Shown: one piece after another, positions 1 to 8,819 of the stretch
Position numbering within the stretch: position 1 is the stretch's first letter
Layout: each line of letters starts with the position of its first letter
NCBI GenBank assembly: GCA_937981985.1
Contig: CALJNB010000062.1
Span: forward strand, 1-34,319
Source of the DNA: an uncultured bacterium
Lineage (GTDB): Bacteria; Myxococcota_A; Bradymonadia; Bradymonadales; Bradymonadaceae
Direction of reading: 5' to 3'
Length of the DNA stretch: 34,319 nt
Program-made: the position numbers and the translations under genes
Notes under the pieces: generated by a model
What the model saw: only the letters and a program-made list of their open reading frames with translations
Database searches by the model: none
Told to the model about the DNA's origin: nothing

Positions 1-814
1 CCGGGAATGGCGGAACACCCGTTAAACAGTGAAAGAGAACACAACCTAAACCGTAGATATCACTTCTCGCGTCGATCTCTCCTCCGACACATTGTTCTGG
101 CGATGCATAAAGAGGTGTTCCTCTGAAGCCTTGAGTATCGCTAGAATCTTGTTGAAAATGAACGATCCCAAAATCAAGAACACGAGCAAAAAATCCCTCA
201 ACAGGCAGACGCTCGATCATAATATTATCGGGCTTTAAATCGCGATGAATAAATCCCCGAGAGTGCGCCTCGAATAAACCATTAGCGATTTGGCGAATAA
301 TCTCTAAGGCACGAAGGTATTTAATCCGCCCAACACGATCTAGTAGATTCTGCAAGGTTCTCCCAGCGACGTAGTCCATCACCAAGACATATAGATTTTC
401 ATCGATTCTTAGCGACTCGTAAATCGCAACCACATGCGGGTTTCTCAATTGACTCATTGCTTCGACTTCAAGCTCGAAACGATGGACCAACTCTTTTTTA
501 TGCTTTTCTTTTCCGTAACGCGATGTATCAACAATTTTGGCAGCGAAATCCCTAAAGATTTTGGTCGCCTGTGCGCGATAAACATAACCCGTCGCGCCAT
601 CACCCAAAAATTGAACCAATTTATAACGGCCATCTAGGGCCATTCCAAGGAATTGGAATGGAGAACCTTCAACAGAAAGCCAGCCCTCCTTGGGCTTGTT
701 AGATCCGCATTCGTCGCATAGATCAGCATCCGCTGCGAAACAGCTCGTGCACACCGGACAATATAACTTTAGTTCCGGATCCCGTACCAACTTATCAACG
801 GAAAATTCTGACAT
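1..814 (-). CDS. Ser/Thr protein kinase with N-terminal Cys-rich (zinc-ribbon-like) segment, partial
   Basis: The first 271 residues of a Hanks-type kinase are visible; the C-terminus lies beyond base 1. A Cys-rich start (C19, C22, C25, C33, C36; CPVC and CDEC) suggests a zinc-ribbon or rubredoxin-like knuckle. The kinase fold follows: glycine loop GDGATGYVYR at about 71-80, AAK lysine about 93, HRDLKPDN about 190-197, DFG about 214-216, SPE in place of APE about 238-240 and DARSDIYGLG about 248-257. All catalytic residues are present, so it should be active. Its ATG shares a base with the stop of the kinase gene upstream (TAATG), which implies translational coupling. The substrate is unknown. 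Any sensor or membrane domain would be in the missing part. Confidence 0.93.
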   Translation of the reverse strand, partial: MSEFSVDKLVRDPELKLYCPVCTSCFAADADLCDECGSNKPKEGWLSVEGSPFQFLGMALDGRYKLVQFLGDGATGYVYRAQATKIFRDFAAKIVDTSRYGKEKHKKELVHRFELEVEAMSQLRNPHVVAIYESLRIDENLYVLVMDYVAGRTLQNLLDRVGRIKYLRALEIIRQIANGLFEAHSRGFIHRDLKPDNIMIERLPVEGFFARVLDFGIVHFQQDSSDTQGFRGTPLYASPEQCVGGEIDARSDIYGLGCVLFHCLTGVPPFP

Positions 815-3258
815 TACTTCTTATTCACGATCTTTTTCTTCGCCCCCGGCTTCACTCGAACATAATAGGTTTTACTCAAACCATACTCATCGTTAACAAG
901 CTTAATTCGGTGTTTCTTGCCGGACGCAATTTTGAACTTCAACAAGGGTGTATAACGCCCCGTATCACGTCCGTTGATATAAACTCTCGCCACTGGATTG
1001 GATTGAACATATAAAAACCCAGTACCTGCAGCTTCCTCTTCTGCTTTCTTTTCTTTTTCTTTTTCTTTCTCTTTTTTAGCTTTTGCTTTATCTCGTTTTT
1101 CTTTCTCTTTCTTTTCCTGCTCTCGTTTAGCGAAAATCTCGGCTTTCTTCTTTTCTCGCTCTGCAGCGGCAGCTTCGTCGGTATTCTTAGCGTCTTTTTC
1201 AGATTTTCGGACAAGTGAAGCTTCAACCGTGCTTTCTTTCTCGAAACCAGGTTCCATAACATCTTCCCAGGTATCATACTCGGATCGTTTAACGACAACA
1301 CGGTAACGCTTGCTTGCATCTAAATCTTTAATTGTCTGAGGCGTTTTACCAGAATGTAAGACTTTCTTCCCGTTTTCGAGATAGACAGAAAATCTCGATC
1401 GACTAGGCTTCGAATTGATCGCCAATGAAATTTGGCTTGGTTTTAAACGAACATCTAAGCCTTTCGCGCTCAATTTTTTAAGAGTTCGCGATTCTGGTAG
1501 AAACCCCTCTTTTGAAATATTGACGACATAGGGCCCTGCGCCTAAATCATCTATCGAGAACGGAGTTACCTTCTCATATTTTTTCCCGTTAATTTCAATT
1601 GCTGCACCGGCGGGACTCGTTTTAACCATCATCTTGGTGTTCTTCGGTTTCTCTGGTTCAATAACGATGGCCTTCAGATTGCGCTTAAGGCGAAAATTTC
1701 GGCCTAATTCAGCATCGGCGTCTTTTTTATAAGTCTCAAATCCCTCTCGTTTTAGCTCAACAAGTACCGGCCCGGTCGGAAGAACGACATTATGAGGGGT
1801 CTCACCGTTATGAACCATTTCACCATTAACCCAAATTTCGACCGAGGTCGGTTCGGTCTCAACCGCCATAGTTGGACGTAGTTTGTACCACGCGAACGCT
1901 GCAAGACCACCAATCAGAAAGACACCTATCGCGGTATAGAGCAGAAGACGCGAATCTTTTGAACGATTTACCGTCCTCGCTCTTTCCGTGGGATGTATTG
2001 GGCTAATGGCTTCAATTTGTTCGGTATGTTGGGCTGTACGTTTGGCAGGCTTCTCATCAGAAAAAGAAGGTAACCCGTCACCATCCCACCGATCAAATTC
2101 TACAGTAGGTCTCGCTGAACCACCGGTTTGTAACGCATTTGCTTCTATGGTCTCATCCTCTTCTCGATCAAAGATCTGGGTCTCCATTTCTTCTTCGCCC
2201 CAGGATAATCCTCTGGAGGGTCGTTGGGAGACCGCTTGAACGTCAGGCTGTCCAGCTTCAATAGGTTTGAGATTTAAACTTCGATAATAATCCAATTTCT
2301 TGGCTTCAAATTCGATATCCGCACTGAATGCTTCTTTCATGTAGACAGCCAGATCTTTATTCGAGAAGTAGAATCCTTGCGAACGCATAAATTTTTCTAG
2401 AGCTTCTGCGAATTCCCCGCACGTTTGAAAGCGTTCTTCTGGTGATTTCGCTAAGGCTTTCAGGCAAATCCTTTCAAGCTCTTGCGGAATATGTGGGTTA
2501 TAGAGCGAGGGGGGACTCATCTCTACTTTTCGAATCTTTTCGAGCGTATCAAAATCAGATTCCCCTAAAAACAATCGCTCAAGCGTTAGCAATTCGTACA
2601 TAACGATGCCAAGACTAAAAATATCGCTGCGATGATCAACATGGAGCCCGCGTACCTGTTCAGGGCTCATATAACTGAATTTCCCTTTGAGGATTCCAAC
2701 TTGAGTCTGCGATGTTTTGCCGGACGCCTTTGCGATTCCAAAATCAATAATTTTTACCGCCCCCTCGTAGGAGACCAAAATATTCTGCGGCGAAATATCG
2801 CGATGAACGATTCCTAACGGCTGTCCTTGTGGATTTTTCTTACTATGTGCGTGCGATAAACCTTCGCAAACTTTCATGATCTCAAAACAAATCTTGGGAA
2901 TATTTACACGTTCTCCCAAACGTCTTCCGCGTTCAAAAATCGTTTTTAAATCTTTGCCAGCGATGTACTCCATTGCAATAAAATGGGAACCATCCGCAAT
3001 GCCGAGATCGAATACCTGACAAATATTTGGGTGATTTAATCGGCCCGTAATCTTTGCTTCATCAATGAACATATTGATGAAATCTTCATCCTCAGCAATC
3101 GAAGCGAGGATTTTTTTTACGGCAAGAATGCGTTCGAACCCTTCTTCACCAAAAGCCTTCGCCTTGTAGACCTCCGCCATCCCTCCAACGTTAACACGTT
3201 CTAGAAGATAGTATTTACCAAATGGAATGGGACTTGGGAGTATTCCGGGTTCGCTCAT
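814..3258 (-). CDS. Membrane-anchored Ser/Thr protein kinase with PEGA repeats
   Basis: This 814-residue Hanks-type kinase has a cytoplasmic catalytic domain at about 14-290: glycine loop VNVGGMAEVYKA 22-33, AVK lysine 48, HRDISPQN 152-159, DFG 172-174, SPEQ 199-201 and DHRSDIFSLG 208-217. An acidic linker leads to one transmembrane helix (about 438-458). Outside the membrane are PEGA-like beta domains at about 464-515, 540-600 and 605-670, then a Lys/Glu-rich helix (about 690-745) and a final PEGA-like domain. PEGA domains are common on the extracytoplasmic side of such kinases in myxobacteria and relatives, where they probably touch surface structures. It is the first gene of a two-kinase unit and is divergent from the AAA+ gene, whose start lies about 55 bp away. 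Confidence 0.95.
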   Translation of the reverse strand: MSEPGILPSPIPFGKYYLLERVNVGGMAEVYKAKAFGEEGFERILAVKKILASIAEDEDFINMFIDEAKITGRLNHPNICQVFDLGIADGSHFIAMEYIAGKDLKTIFERGRRLGERVNIPKICFEIMKVCEGLSHAHSKKNPQGQPLGIVHRDISPQNILVSYEGAVKIIDFGIAKASGKTSQTQVGILKGKFSYMSPEQVRGLHVDHRSDIFSLGIVMYELLTLERLFLGESDFDTLEKIRKVEMSPPSLYNPHIPQELERICLKALAKSPEERFQTCGEFAEALEKFMRSQGFYFSNKDLAVYMKEAFSADIEFEAKKLDYYRSLNLKPIEAGQPDVQAVSQRPSRGLSWGEEEMETQIFDREEDETIEANALQTGGSARPTVEFDRWDGDGLPSFSDEKPAKRTAQHTEQIEAISPIHPTERARTVNRSKDSRLLLYTAIGVFLIGGLAAFAWYKLRPTMAVETEPTSVEIWVNGEMVHNGETPHNVVLPTGPVLVELKREGFETYKKDADAELGRNFRLKRNLKAIVIEPEKPKNTKMMVKTSPAGAAIEINGKKYEKVTPFSIDDLGAGPYVVNISKEGFLPESRTLKKLSAKGLDVRLKPSQISLAINSKPSRSRFSVYLENGKKVLHSGKTPQTIKDLDASKRYRVVVKRSEYDTWEDVMEPGFEKESTVEASLVRKSEKDAKNTDEAAAAEREKKKAEIFAKREQEKKEKEKRDKAKAKKEKEKEKEKKAEEEAAGTGFLYVQSNPVARVYINGRDTGRYTPLLKFKIASGKKHRIKLVNDEYGLSKTYYVRVKPGAKKKIVNKK

Positions 3259-3313
3259 TTCGTTCTAATCCTATCCATTCAAATTTCGGCTTTGGCTTTC
3301 TTCACCATCTTTG

Positions 3314-6058
3314 ATGGAAAATGATAAAGTCCAAGAACACGCGCATATAGCGCCTCTCTTTGTAATGGGAACACGCCCAACTTTCAAGGAAATTTACATT
3401 TATCAAGGCTTGAAAAACGCTCCAATCGTGTTCTCTTTAAGCCGGCGAAGCCAAAAAATTGTAATTTTGAAATCTAGGGTTAGGTTTTACGAGATACTTT
3501 CGAACCGCCGGCACGCATTGGAACACGCAAAAGACATACTTGATCAAATCGAATTCGCCGAAAATGATGAGACGTACCGGCGCTTACGCGATCAACTCTA
3601 CGGAATGGGCACTGAGGTTATCCCTCTATTGCGGCTCGAACTAACCCATCCAAACTATCTTCGACGGATGGCCGCTGCCACCAATTTAGGGCGTTTAGGT
3701 GATTTTAAAGCCGTAATCCCGTTATTACCCTTGCTCAACGACCCTCACTCAGAAGTACGTGAGATGGTACTTTTTGCGCTGGGAATTTTGGGCGACCCCG
3801 AGGTTCATGACCACGTTCTAGGTGCGTTCTCCGATTTCGACCCCGATGTCCGCTATCGCGCGATCGTGGCGCTATCTGATCTTGCGTATCCCGAACTCGA
3901 GGATGTGCTCATTCGTGCGCTAGAAGATGACTACTATGGTGTCCGCGAACAAGCGCTTTCCCAACTACGCTCCCTAGCCTCGCCAAAATCGATTGCGAGC
4001 GTGCTTCGGTCCCTATTAGAACGGGAGATTGACATGCAAAAAATGGCCGAAGAGTCACTAGATTTAATAGTCCCGAAGCTCACCCGATCCCATTATCAGT
4101 TATTATTTGAACAGCTTTCCCCACGGGAACGGCGCCTTATATTAAATTACCTCGAAAACCGAAAATTAAACGAGGTGTACCCGACCTTATGCCAACGACT
4201 TCAAGTCGTGTCGAAAAAGGCTGCAAAAGAAAAAGAACGCGGCTTGGATAAATACGGCCGACTTTTGAACTCCGAACAAGAGCGCCCCTTCTTGTCTCGA
4301 GCTTTTCTTCGAACTGATGTTGTCAGACTTCTTATTTCCCATTTTCGAAACGAAAATAAAAAGAAATCGATACTACTTGTAGGAGATGTAGGAAGCGGCA
4401 AAACAGCAGTCGTCCATGAATTTGTTCATCAGCTCCTAGATGCGGATAACGAATGGAAAATTCTGGAAACCAATACCGCAGAACTCATCAGCGGAACGCG
4501 CTATCTAGGGGATTGGGAAACCAAACTCAAAGAAATGGCGGGTGATATCGCTAAAGAAAGTAAAGTCCTGCTCTACATGACCAATCCCAACGATCTACTC
4601 GGGGCTGGAGCGCACTCCAAGTCCGACGAAAATTTCGCGGATTTTTTTAAGCCTTATCTACAACGCGGCCAGATTCGAATTCTCGCAGAGTGCACCGAAG
4701 ATGAGCTAAAAAGCGGACTTGCGAGAGACCCGAGCTTCTTAAGACAATTCAGACAAGTAAAACTCGATGAAATGAACGATGACCAAACGCTAACTGTTCT
4801 AGAAAATATTGTCGGCGACTTAAAAATTGATGTTGACGGAAAAGAACGGCAAGTGGTCGCAGAACCTACCTGTCTGGAAATGATTGTCGACTTTTCGAAA
4901 ACTTTTTACACACGATCACAAGCACCTGGGCGAGCCTGCGACTTCTTAGACGCGATCGTAGATTACGCCACGCGTCATCAAGACTACGAACAACCCGACG
5001 ATCCACTCGTATTACAGAGCGAACTCATTCCGCCGTGCTTATCGGAGACCAGCGGAATTCGTTTGGATTTACTCGACGACACGCTCCCTCTTGATCTTTG
5101 TGAAACCAAAAACTGGTTTAATGCGCGGCTCATCGATCAACCTTTAGCGACTCAAATCGTCTCCGATCGGCTAGCGTTGATTAAAGCAGGCCTTACAAAT
5201 CCAGCTCGACCTTTGGGTGTGTTTTTTCTAGTGGGACCAACCGGGGTAGGAAAAACCTATTTCTCACAACTTGTTGCTCAGCGGATTTTCGGAAATAAAG
5301 ATCGCATGATCCGCTTTGATCTTTCTGAATATCGTGGCCGCTTCGCGGTAGAAAAACTCATAGGCGCTCCAAATGACAAAGAACGAGAAGGATTACTCAC
5401 AGAGGCAGTGCGAAATCAACCCTTCTCGGTCCTCCTTTTTGATGAATTCGAAAAAGCTGGACCTGAAATTTATGACCTTTTCCTCCAAATTATGGACGAA
5501 GGACGCTTGACGGACGCGAACGGAAAAACGACAGATTTTAGACAAACCTTAATCTTTTTGACTAGTAATCTCGGCGCGTCTGGAACCGTTGGATCCATGG
5601 GTTTTAACGAGAAAACAGAAGGAATCTCTTCTAAGATATCCACAAGTTTGGAAGACTTTTTCGCACCCGAGTTTCTAAACCGTCTCGATGAAATCGTAAT
5701 ATTTAACCCGCTAAGCAAACATGCAATGCAACGTCTTTGCGAACTAGAAATAGAATCGGCTATGGCGAGACGTGGTATTTTAAGGCGAAAAATGGAAGTG
5801 GAAATAGGTCGTGATGCGAGGGCTTGGTTGGAAGAAAATGGGTTTAGTAAAAAGTTCGGCGCACGGGCGTTAAAGCGTACGATAGAAAAGCATGTGCTCA
5901 CCGCGATAAGTAAGGTTCTCATTTCAAAAGTTGTCCCGACAAATAACACCGTTATCAAAATTGAATGCGTTGACAATGAAATCGTCGCCACAATCAATCA
6001 ACGACACACCGACCCGCCTTGCGCTCCCAAAAAGGCCATCGGCCTTAAAGCAGAATAA
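3314..6058 (+). CDS. HEAT-repeat protein fused to ClpA/ClpB-like double AAA+ ATPase
   Basis: About 914 residues (numbers count from a TTG one codon upstream). Residues about 90-260 form five HEAT-like helical pairs, in place of a Clp N-domain. D1 (about 330-500) has a good Walker A (GDVGSGKT 358-365) and a pore-loop-like GTRYLGDW, but its Walker B reads LLYMTNPND where family members have LFIDE, so D1 hydrolysis is probably lost. D2 (about 610-880) has Walker A GPTGVGKT 642-649, Walker B LLFDE to E712, an NRLDE arginine finger and sensor-2 GAR. The usual D2 pore loop (GYVGYEEGG) is missing after IGAP. It may be a remodelling or scaffold ATPase and shows no ClpP-binding signature. Either TTG 3311 or ATG 3314 could start it; neither has a clear ribosome site. 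It sits divergent from two kinases. Confidence 0.9.
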   Translation: MENDKVQEHAHIAPLFVMGTRPTFKEIYIYQGLKNAPIVFSLSRRSQKIVILKSRVRFYEILSNRRHALEHAKDILDQIEFAENDETYRRLRDQLYGMGTEVIPLLRLELTHPNYLRRMAAATNLGRLGDFKAVIPLLPLLNDPHSEVREMVLFALGILGDPEVHDHVLGAFSDFDPDVRYRAIVALSDLAYPELEDVLIRALEDDYYGVREQALSQLRSLASPKSIASVLRSLLEREIDMQKMAEESLDLIVPKLTRSHYQLLFEQLSPRERRLILNYLENRKLNEVYPTLCQRLQVVSKKAAKEKERGLDKYGRLLNSEQERPFLSRAFLRTDVVRLLISHFRNENKKKSILLVGDVGSGKTAVVHEFVHQLLDADNEWKILETNTAELISGTRYLGDWETKLKEMAGDIAKESKVLLYMTNPNDLLGAGAHSKSDENFADFFKPYLQRGQIRILAECTEDELKSGLARDPSFLRQFRQVKLDEMNDDQTLTVLENIVGDLKIDVDGKERQVVAEPTCLEMIVDFSKTFYTRSQAPGRACDFLDAIVDYATRHQDYEQPDDPLVLQSELIPPCLSETSGIRLDLLDDTLPLDLCETKNWFNARLIDQPLATQIVSDRLALIKAGLTNPARPLGVFFLVGPTGVGKTYFSQLVAQRIFGNKDRMIRFDLSEYRGRFAVEKLIGAPNDKEREGLLTEAVRNQPFSVLLFDEFEKAGPEIYDLFLQIMDEGRLTDANGKTTDFRQTLIFLTSNLGASGTVGSMGFNEKTEGISSKISTSLEDFFAPEFLNRLDEIVIFNPLSKHAMQRLCELEIESAMARRGILRRKMEVEIGRDARAWLEENGFSKKFGARALKRTIEKHVLTAISKVLISKVVPTNNTVIKIECVDNEIVATINQRHTDPPCAPKKAIGLKAE

Positions 6059-6066
6059 CTTCGCAG

Positions 6067-6636
6067 TTATAATCCCGAAAGAAAACTGCCCATCTCTTTG
6101 TAACTCGTTTTATTTTCCACACCGCCAAAATGGGTAAGTTGTAACATTGCTAAGCCATGAACTGCGATCCAAAGCCGGTACGCCTTCTTGGCACTTTTCG
6201 CTAAATCGCCCTTCTCTTTTGACTCCTGAAACGCAAGCGTATTTACAAACACCTGATAAATCTTACTCGACATATGTTCAGAAAGGGAACGACGTTCACC
6301 AAAGACCAATAAGAAATCGGAGTGATGATTACAAGCAAACTCAACGTAAGCCAACGAAACGCTCGTCAGGGGCTCTTGTCCAGTCCGTGCGTTTTGTAGA
6401 ACCGCGGCAAATCTTTCGACGACCTCTTTTGCGATTTCATCAAGTAAATGATTCTTTGAATCAAAATATTCGTATAGCGCTGCCGGACTATAATCTGTCC
6501 TTCGAGCGACTTCACGCAAAGACAGTTTATCGCGACCAACCTCATTGAGAAGTTCGTGTGCGGTGTTCACGAATTGTTGGCGGATCAAAGCTTGACGCTT
6601 CTGACGACCGGACTCTGGCTTACGAGAAATTGCCAT
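6067..6636 (-). CDS. TetR-family transcriptional regulator
   Basis: A 189-residue TetR regulator. The N-terminal helix-turn-helix (about 20-65) reads KLSLREVARRTDYSPAALYE followed by YFDSKNHLLDEI, the classic TetR recognition helix and YF-x-SK junction. The C-terminal all-helical ligand and dimer domain is of the general TetR_C type. I chose the ATG at 6636 because GGAG lies 6 bases upstream and the protein then begins in family style; upstream in-frame ATGs would add about 43 unlikely residues. A sigma70-like promoter and a palindrome over its -10 lie just upstream, suggesting autoregulation. The target is unknown. It converges with the AAA+ gene, the stops being about 9 bases apart. Confidence 0.93.
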   Translation of the reverse strand: MAISRKPESGRQKRQALIRQQFVNTAHELLNEVGRDKLSLREVARRTDYSPAALYEYFDSKNHLLDEIAKEVVERFAAVLQNARTGQEPLTSVSLAYVEFACNHHSDFLLVFGERRSLSEHMSSKIYQVFVNTLAFQESKEKGDLAKSAKKAYRLWIAVHGLAMLQLTHFGGVENKTSYKEMGSFLSGL

Positions 6637-6663
6637 CCTTGGCTCCTTTTCTAACAGTAGTAA

Positions 6664-6680
6664 GAACATTAACGCTGTTC
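6664..6680. promoter_or_regulatory. Candidate TetR operator, GAACA-N7-TGTTC
   Basis: A 17-bp inverted repeat, GAACA-TTAACGC-TGTTC on the plus strand, overlaps the proposed -10 of the TetR promoter. TetR-family genes are often autoregulated through such palindromes. The symmetry is seen directly; binding is inferred. Confidence 0.4.
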
Positions 6681-6693
6681 GGTACCTTGTCAA
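6666..6693 (-). promoter_or_regulatory. Sigma70-type promoter of the TetR gene
   Basis: On the minus strand a perfect -35 TTGACA (6693-6688) is followed after 16 bases by TAATGT (6671-6666). This lies about 30 bases upstream of the ATG at 6636, so the leader would be short. Confidence 0.5.
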
Positions 6694-6863
6694 AATACAA
6701 ATGAATTTTCGCGCCCGTGATTTTTCGGAGCCACGGATCCGAGTTAGAAAAAATGACGATATCATCCATATTCGACACTATCGCAGTTAGTCCTCTTTGC
6801 TCCACTACCGTTATCGCGAAAATACTTATTCAAGATCTATCCATCGATAAACACATCAAAAAA

Positions 6864-6891
6864 TTGACCCGTGAAGAGACTTACGTAAAAT
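6864..6891 (+). promoter_or_regulatory. Sigma70-type promoter for the small gene at 6970
   Basis: TTGACC (6864-6869), a 16-base spacer and TAAAAT (6886-6891) make a good sigma70-like promoter pointing at the gene that starts at 6970. The implied untranslated leader is about 70 bases. Confidence 0.5.
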
Positions 6892-6969
6892 AAGAGCCGT
6901 TTTTGCGCGCTTCTTGCGGCACTCTTAATAATAGGATCGATAGGTTGACGCCTAACACCAGGAGGACTT

Positions 6970-7266
6970 ATGCATCGTATTTTTCCGCAAAACCTAAAAC
7001 CAGGTGATAAAATCATCTGGAAAAGTGTTGAAGCACAAGTGCTTTCGCTCAGGGAGCTAGACACCAACTGCGAGATTAATGTGAAGATTTCAGATGGCGA
7101 TCTACGAAACTGGGTTCTAAGTAAATCCGATAAGCTTGAACTTCTGTCCACAGAAGATGCCCAAAGAAACGAACCACCGTCCCCTAGTTTAGCCGAGCAT
7201 TCAGATGCCGTTGGTACCCACCCTATAGGCGGGCCTCTAATCCGAACTACGCAAAAAGTTAAATAG
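6970..7266 (+). CDS. Small protein of unknown function (98 aa)
   Basis: I do not recognise a family. A near-perfect Shine-Dalgarno AGGAGG lies 5 bases before the ATG, and a good promoter stands about 80 bases upstream, so the gene is very likely real. Residues about 1-60 alternate short hydrophobic and charged strands (PGDKIIWKSVEAQVLSLREL) in the manner of a small beta-barrel of SH3 or translation-protein type. The last about 35 residues are polar and Pro/Ser-rich and probably disordered. There is no signal peptide, membrane helix or cysteine pair, so it should be cytoplasmic. It converges on the 7281 gene with a 14-bp gap. Confidence 0.75.
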   Translation: MHRIFPQNLKPGDKIIWKSVEAQVLSLRELDTNCEINVKISDGDLRNWVLSKSDKLELLSTEDAQRNEPPSPSLAEHSDAVGTHPIGGPLIRTTQKVK

Positions 7267-7280
7267 CAAACGTCGACTCA

Positions 7281-8342
7281 CTAGGTCGACAACCACATTT
7301 CATATTGGGGTTTTAAGAGGGACCATCTGTATTTTTCAACATCGATGCTATTTCGCTTTTGAAGATCCAATCGCCGAATTTGTTTTGTAAGCTGAGAAAC
7401 GTTTTCATACAAAAATGCTCCCGGTACATATTCCGGATAAACCAAACGGTTTGGTGCGAAGGGAGTGCATCCTGCGGCAACCGCTTCTAAAATAGCAAGC
7501 CCTTGAAACTCGTGTATTGCCGTTGAAATAACAACATCACAATGCTCAACAACGCGGCGGTATTCAGCGAATGACTCGATTTTCCCAAACTGTCGCAAAC
7601 AAGAAGAGTAATCTTTTTTTAACGCTATAAAGGCATCCGGAATTGTTCTAAAATCCTGCCCTGCAAGATAGAGTTCGAAGGGAGTTTCGGACTTGGTAAG
7701 ACTGCGTACGAGATCGAGTAGGTCTTCGGGACCTTTATCAAACTCCCAACGATGATTCCAAAGTAAGCGTAGAGGTCCAGGTGTCCGCTCCGTGGGTTCG
7801 GATTCGAACCAAAAGTCATCCAACCCCACAGGCAATACGATTGCTTTGGACTGAATATCTTCAAGAACCTCCTCGCCGAATCCACCTGGGGTCATTTTTA
7901 TTAATTTACGCAATCCGGTAAAAAATGAATCTCTATTGAATTCAGAATTGAAAGCCACATTTTCAGCTATTCTCGCACGCTTAACATCTCGTAGGACGAG
8001 ATTAATATCGAAAGGTTTATATTTTTTTGATGGGTAAGCGAATTGATTTTCGTGAAAATAGACAAGCCATTTTTTACCCAGTTTTGGGAAGACCGATCGA
8101 ATCGTTAATGTGTCAACCATACTCGTGGTAAGGACAACATCGTACTCTTTGTGCAGCGCATCGTGAGCTAAAAGCTCGAGCCCATTTGAAACGGATCTCC
8201 AAGCATAGTTTCGAGGTGGAAGACAAACGGATTCGAAATGAATTCCCTTTAGCTGCGCGACGAGCCCCTTTCTCCAACGTTGATGGCTTAGTGCGTCGTA
8301 TCCGCTTATGAGTAAGACTTTTAGAATGATTTTATCTTTCAG
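7281..8342 (-). CDS. tRNA-queuosine alpha-mannosyltransferase homologue (QTMAN/GTDC1-like, DUF3524)
   Basis: A GT-B glycosyltransferase whose motifs match the enzyme that attaches mannose to queuosine in tRNA-Asp (human GTDC1): HENQFAYP, FNSEFNRDSF, LLWNHRWEFDKGPEDLL and ISTAIHEFQGLAILEA. The first ATG (8120) would remove the conserved N-terminal Rossmann strand. The same frame stays open upstream and encodes LLISGYDALSHQRWRKGLVA and LPPRNYAWRSVSNG, both family hallmarks, so the true start is upstream. No ATG, GTG or TTG is available there. The best candidate is CTG at 8342, two bases after the cytochrome stop, giving 353 residues; ATC 8330 or ATT 8327 are alternatives. It is the last gene of a tight rpsD-cytochrome-QTMAN unit. 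The product call is firm and the start is not. Confidence 0.88.
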   Translation of the reverse strand: MKDKIILKVLLISGYDALSHQRWRKGLVAQLKGIHFESVCLPPRNYAWRSVSNGLELLAHDALHKEYDVVLTTSMVDTLTIRSVFPKLGKKWLVYFHENQFAYPSKKYKPFDINLVLRDVKRARIAENVAFNSEFNRDSFFTGLRKLIKMTPGGFGEEVLEDIQSKAIVLPVGLDDFWFESEPTERTPGPLRLLWNHRWEFDKGPEDLLDLVRSLTKSETPFELYLAGQDFRTIPDAFIALKKDYSSCLRQFGKIESFAEYRRVVEHCDVVISTAIHEFQGLAILEAVAAGCTPFAPNRLVYPEYVPGAFLYENVSQLTKQIRRLDLQKRNSIDVEKYRWSLLKPQYEMWLST

Positions 8343-8344
8343 TG

Positions 8345-8818
8345 TTAGGGCGTTTGCGATGTCTTTCGAAAGTCGAAAACAAATTGGGCAACCGCTTTGC
8401 GTTCAGAATTAGAAAGAACATTTTTCCAAGCAGGCATTCCCAATTCTGGCTTTCCCTCGCTTATGATCGCCTCAATTTCGTCGAGCGTACCGTTTGTGAG
8501 CTTGATTTTTCCTAATGTTCCCTTCTCACCATGACAGCTCGCGCAATGAAAGTAGTACAATTTAGAACCTGACTTATTTTCAACTGGATCTTTTATGATG
8601 GAGACGGGCCTGGATGTGGATTCGGCCGCAAGATCATTAGAGGACTCGACTAGAAGTCCCGTCGTGCCGTTTTTTTCGGCGTCACGCGCAGAGTCTCCAG
8701 CGATTTGTGCGCTTTGTTCTCCGGTCATCAATTTGGATTTCTTTTGAGGCGAATAGGAATAACAGGCACAAAAAACGGTGGCGCAAAGCGTCACCGTAAG
8801 GAGTCGAACGAGTTTCAT
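8345..8818 (-). CDS. Small c-type cytochrome lipoprotein
   Basis: A 157-residue exported monohaem cytochrome c. A short positively charged start and hydrophobic stretch (KLVRLLTVTLCATVF) end in a lipobox-like FCAC with Cys19, so it is probably a lipoprotein. A polar linker of about 65 residues is followed by a haem site C92-A-S-C95-H96 and the distal methionine in GMPAW (M128). It probably carries electrons in the periplasm, anchored by lipid; the partner oxidase is not in the window. I chose ATG 8818 rather than one 22 codons upstream because only the shorter form gives a clean signal sequence and because it starts 1 base after the rpsD stop. Confidence 0.9.
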   Translation of the reverse strand: MKLVRLLTVTLCATVFCACYSYSPQKKSKLMTGEQSAQIAGDSARDAEKNGTTGLLVESSNDLAAESTSRPVSIIKDPVENKSGSKLYYFHCASCHGEKGTLGKIKLTNGTLDEIEAIISEGKPELGMPAWKNVLSNSERKAVAQFVFDFRKTSQTP

Positions 8819-8819
8819 C

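Noticed and set aside
939..1319. 126-codon Lys-rich frame inside the PEGA kinase gene
   Set aside because: It is the shifted reading of the Lys/Glu-rich segment of the kinase on the same strand.
5470..5997. 175-codon antisense frame within the HEAT-Clp gene
   Set aside because: It is the complement of conserved AAA+ D2 sequence and has no ribosome site or family features.
7281..8120. Taking ATG 8120 as the start of the mannosyltransferase
   Set aside because: It would delete about 74 residues that match the conserved N-terminal domain of the family.
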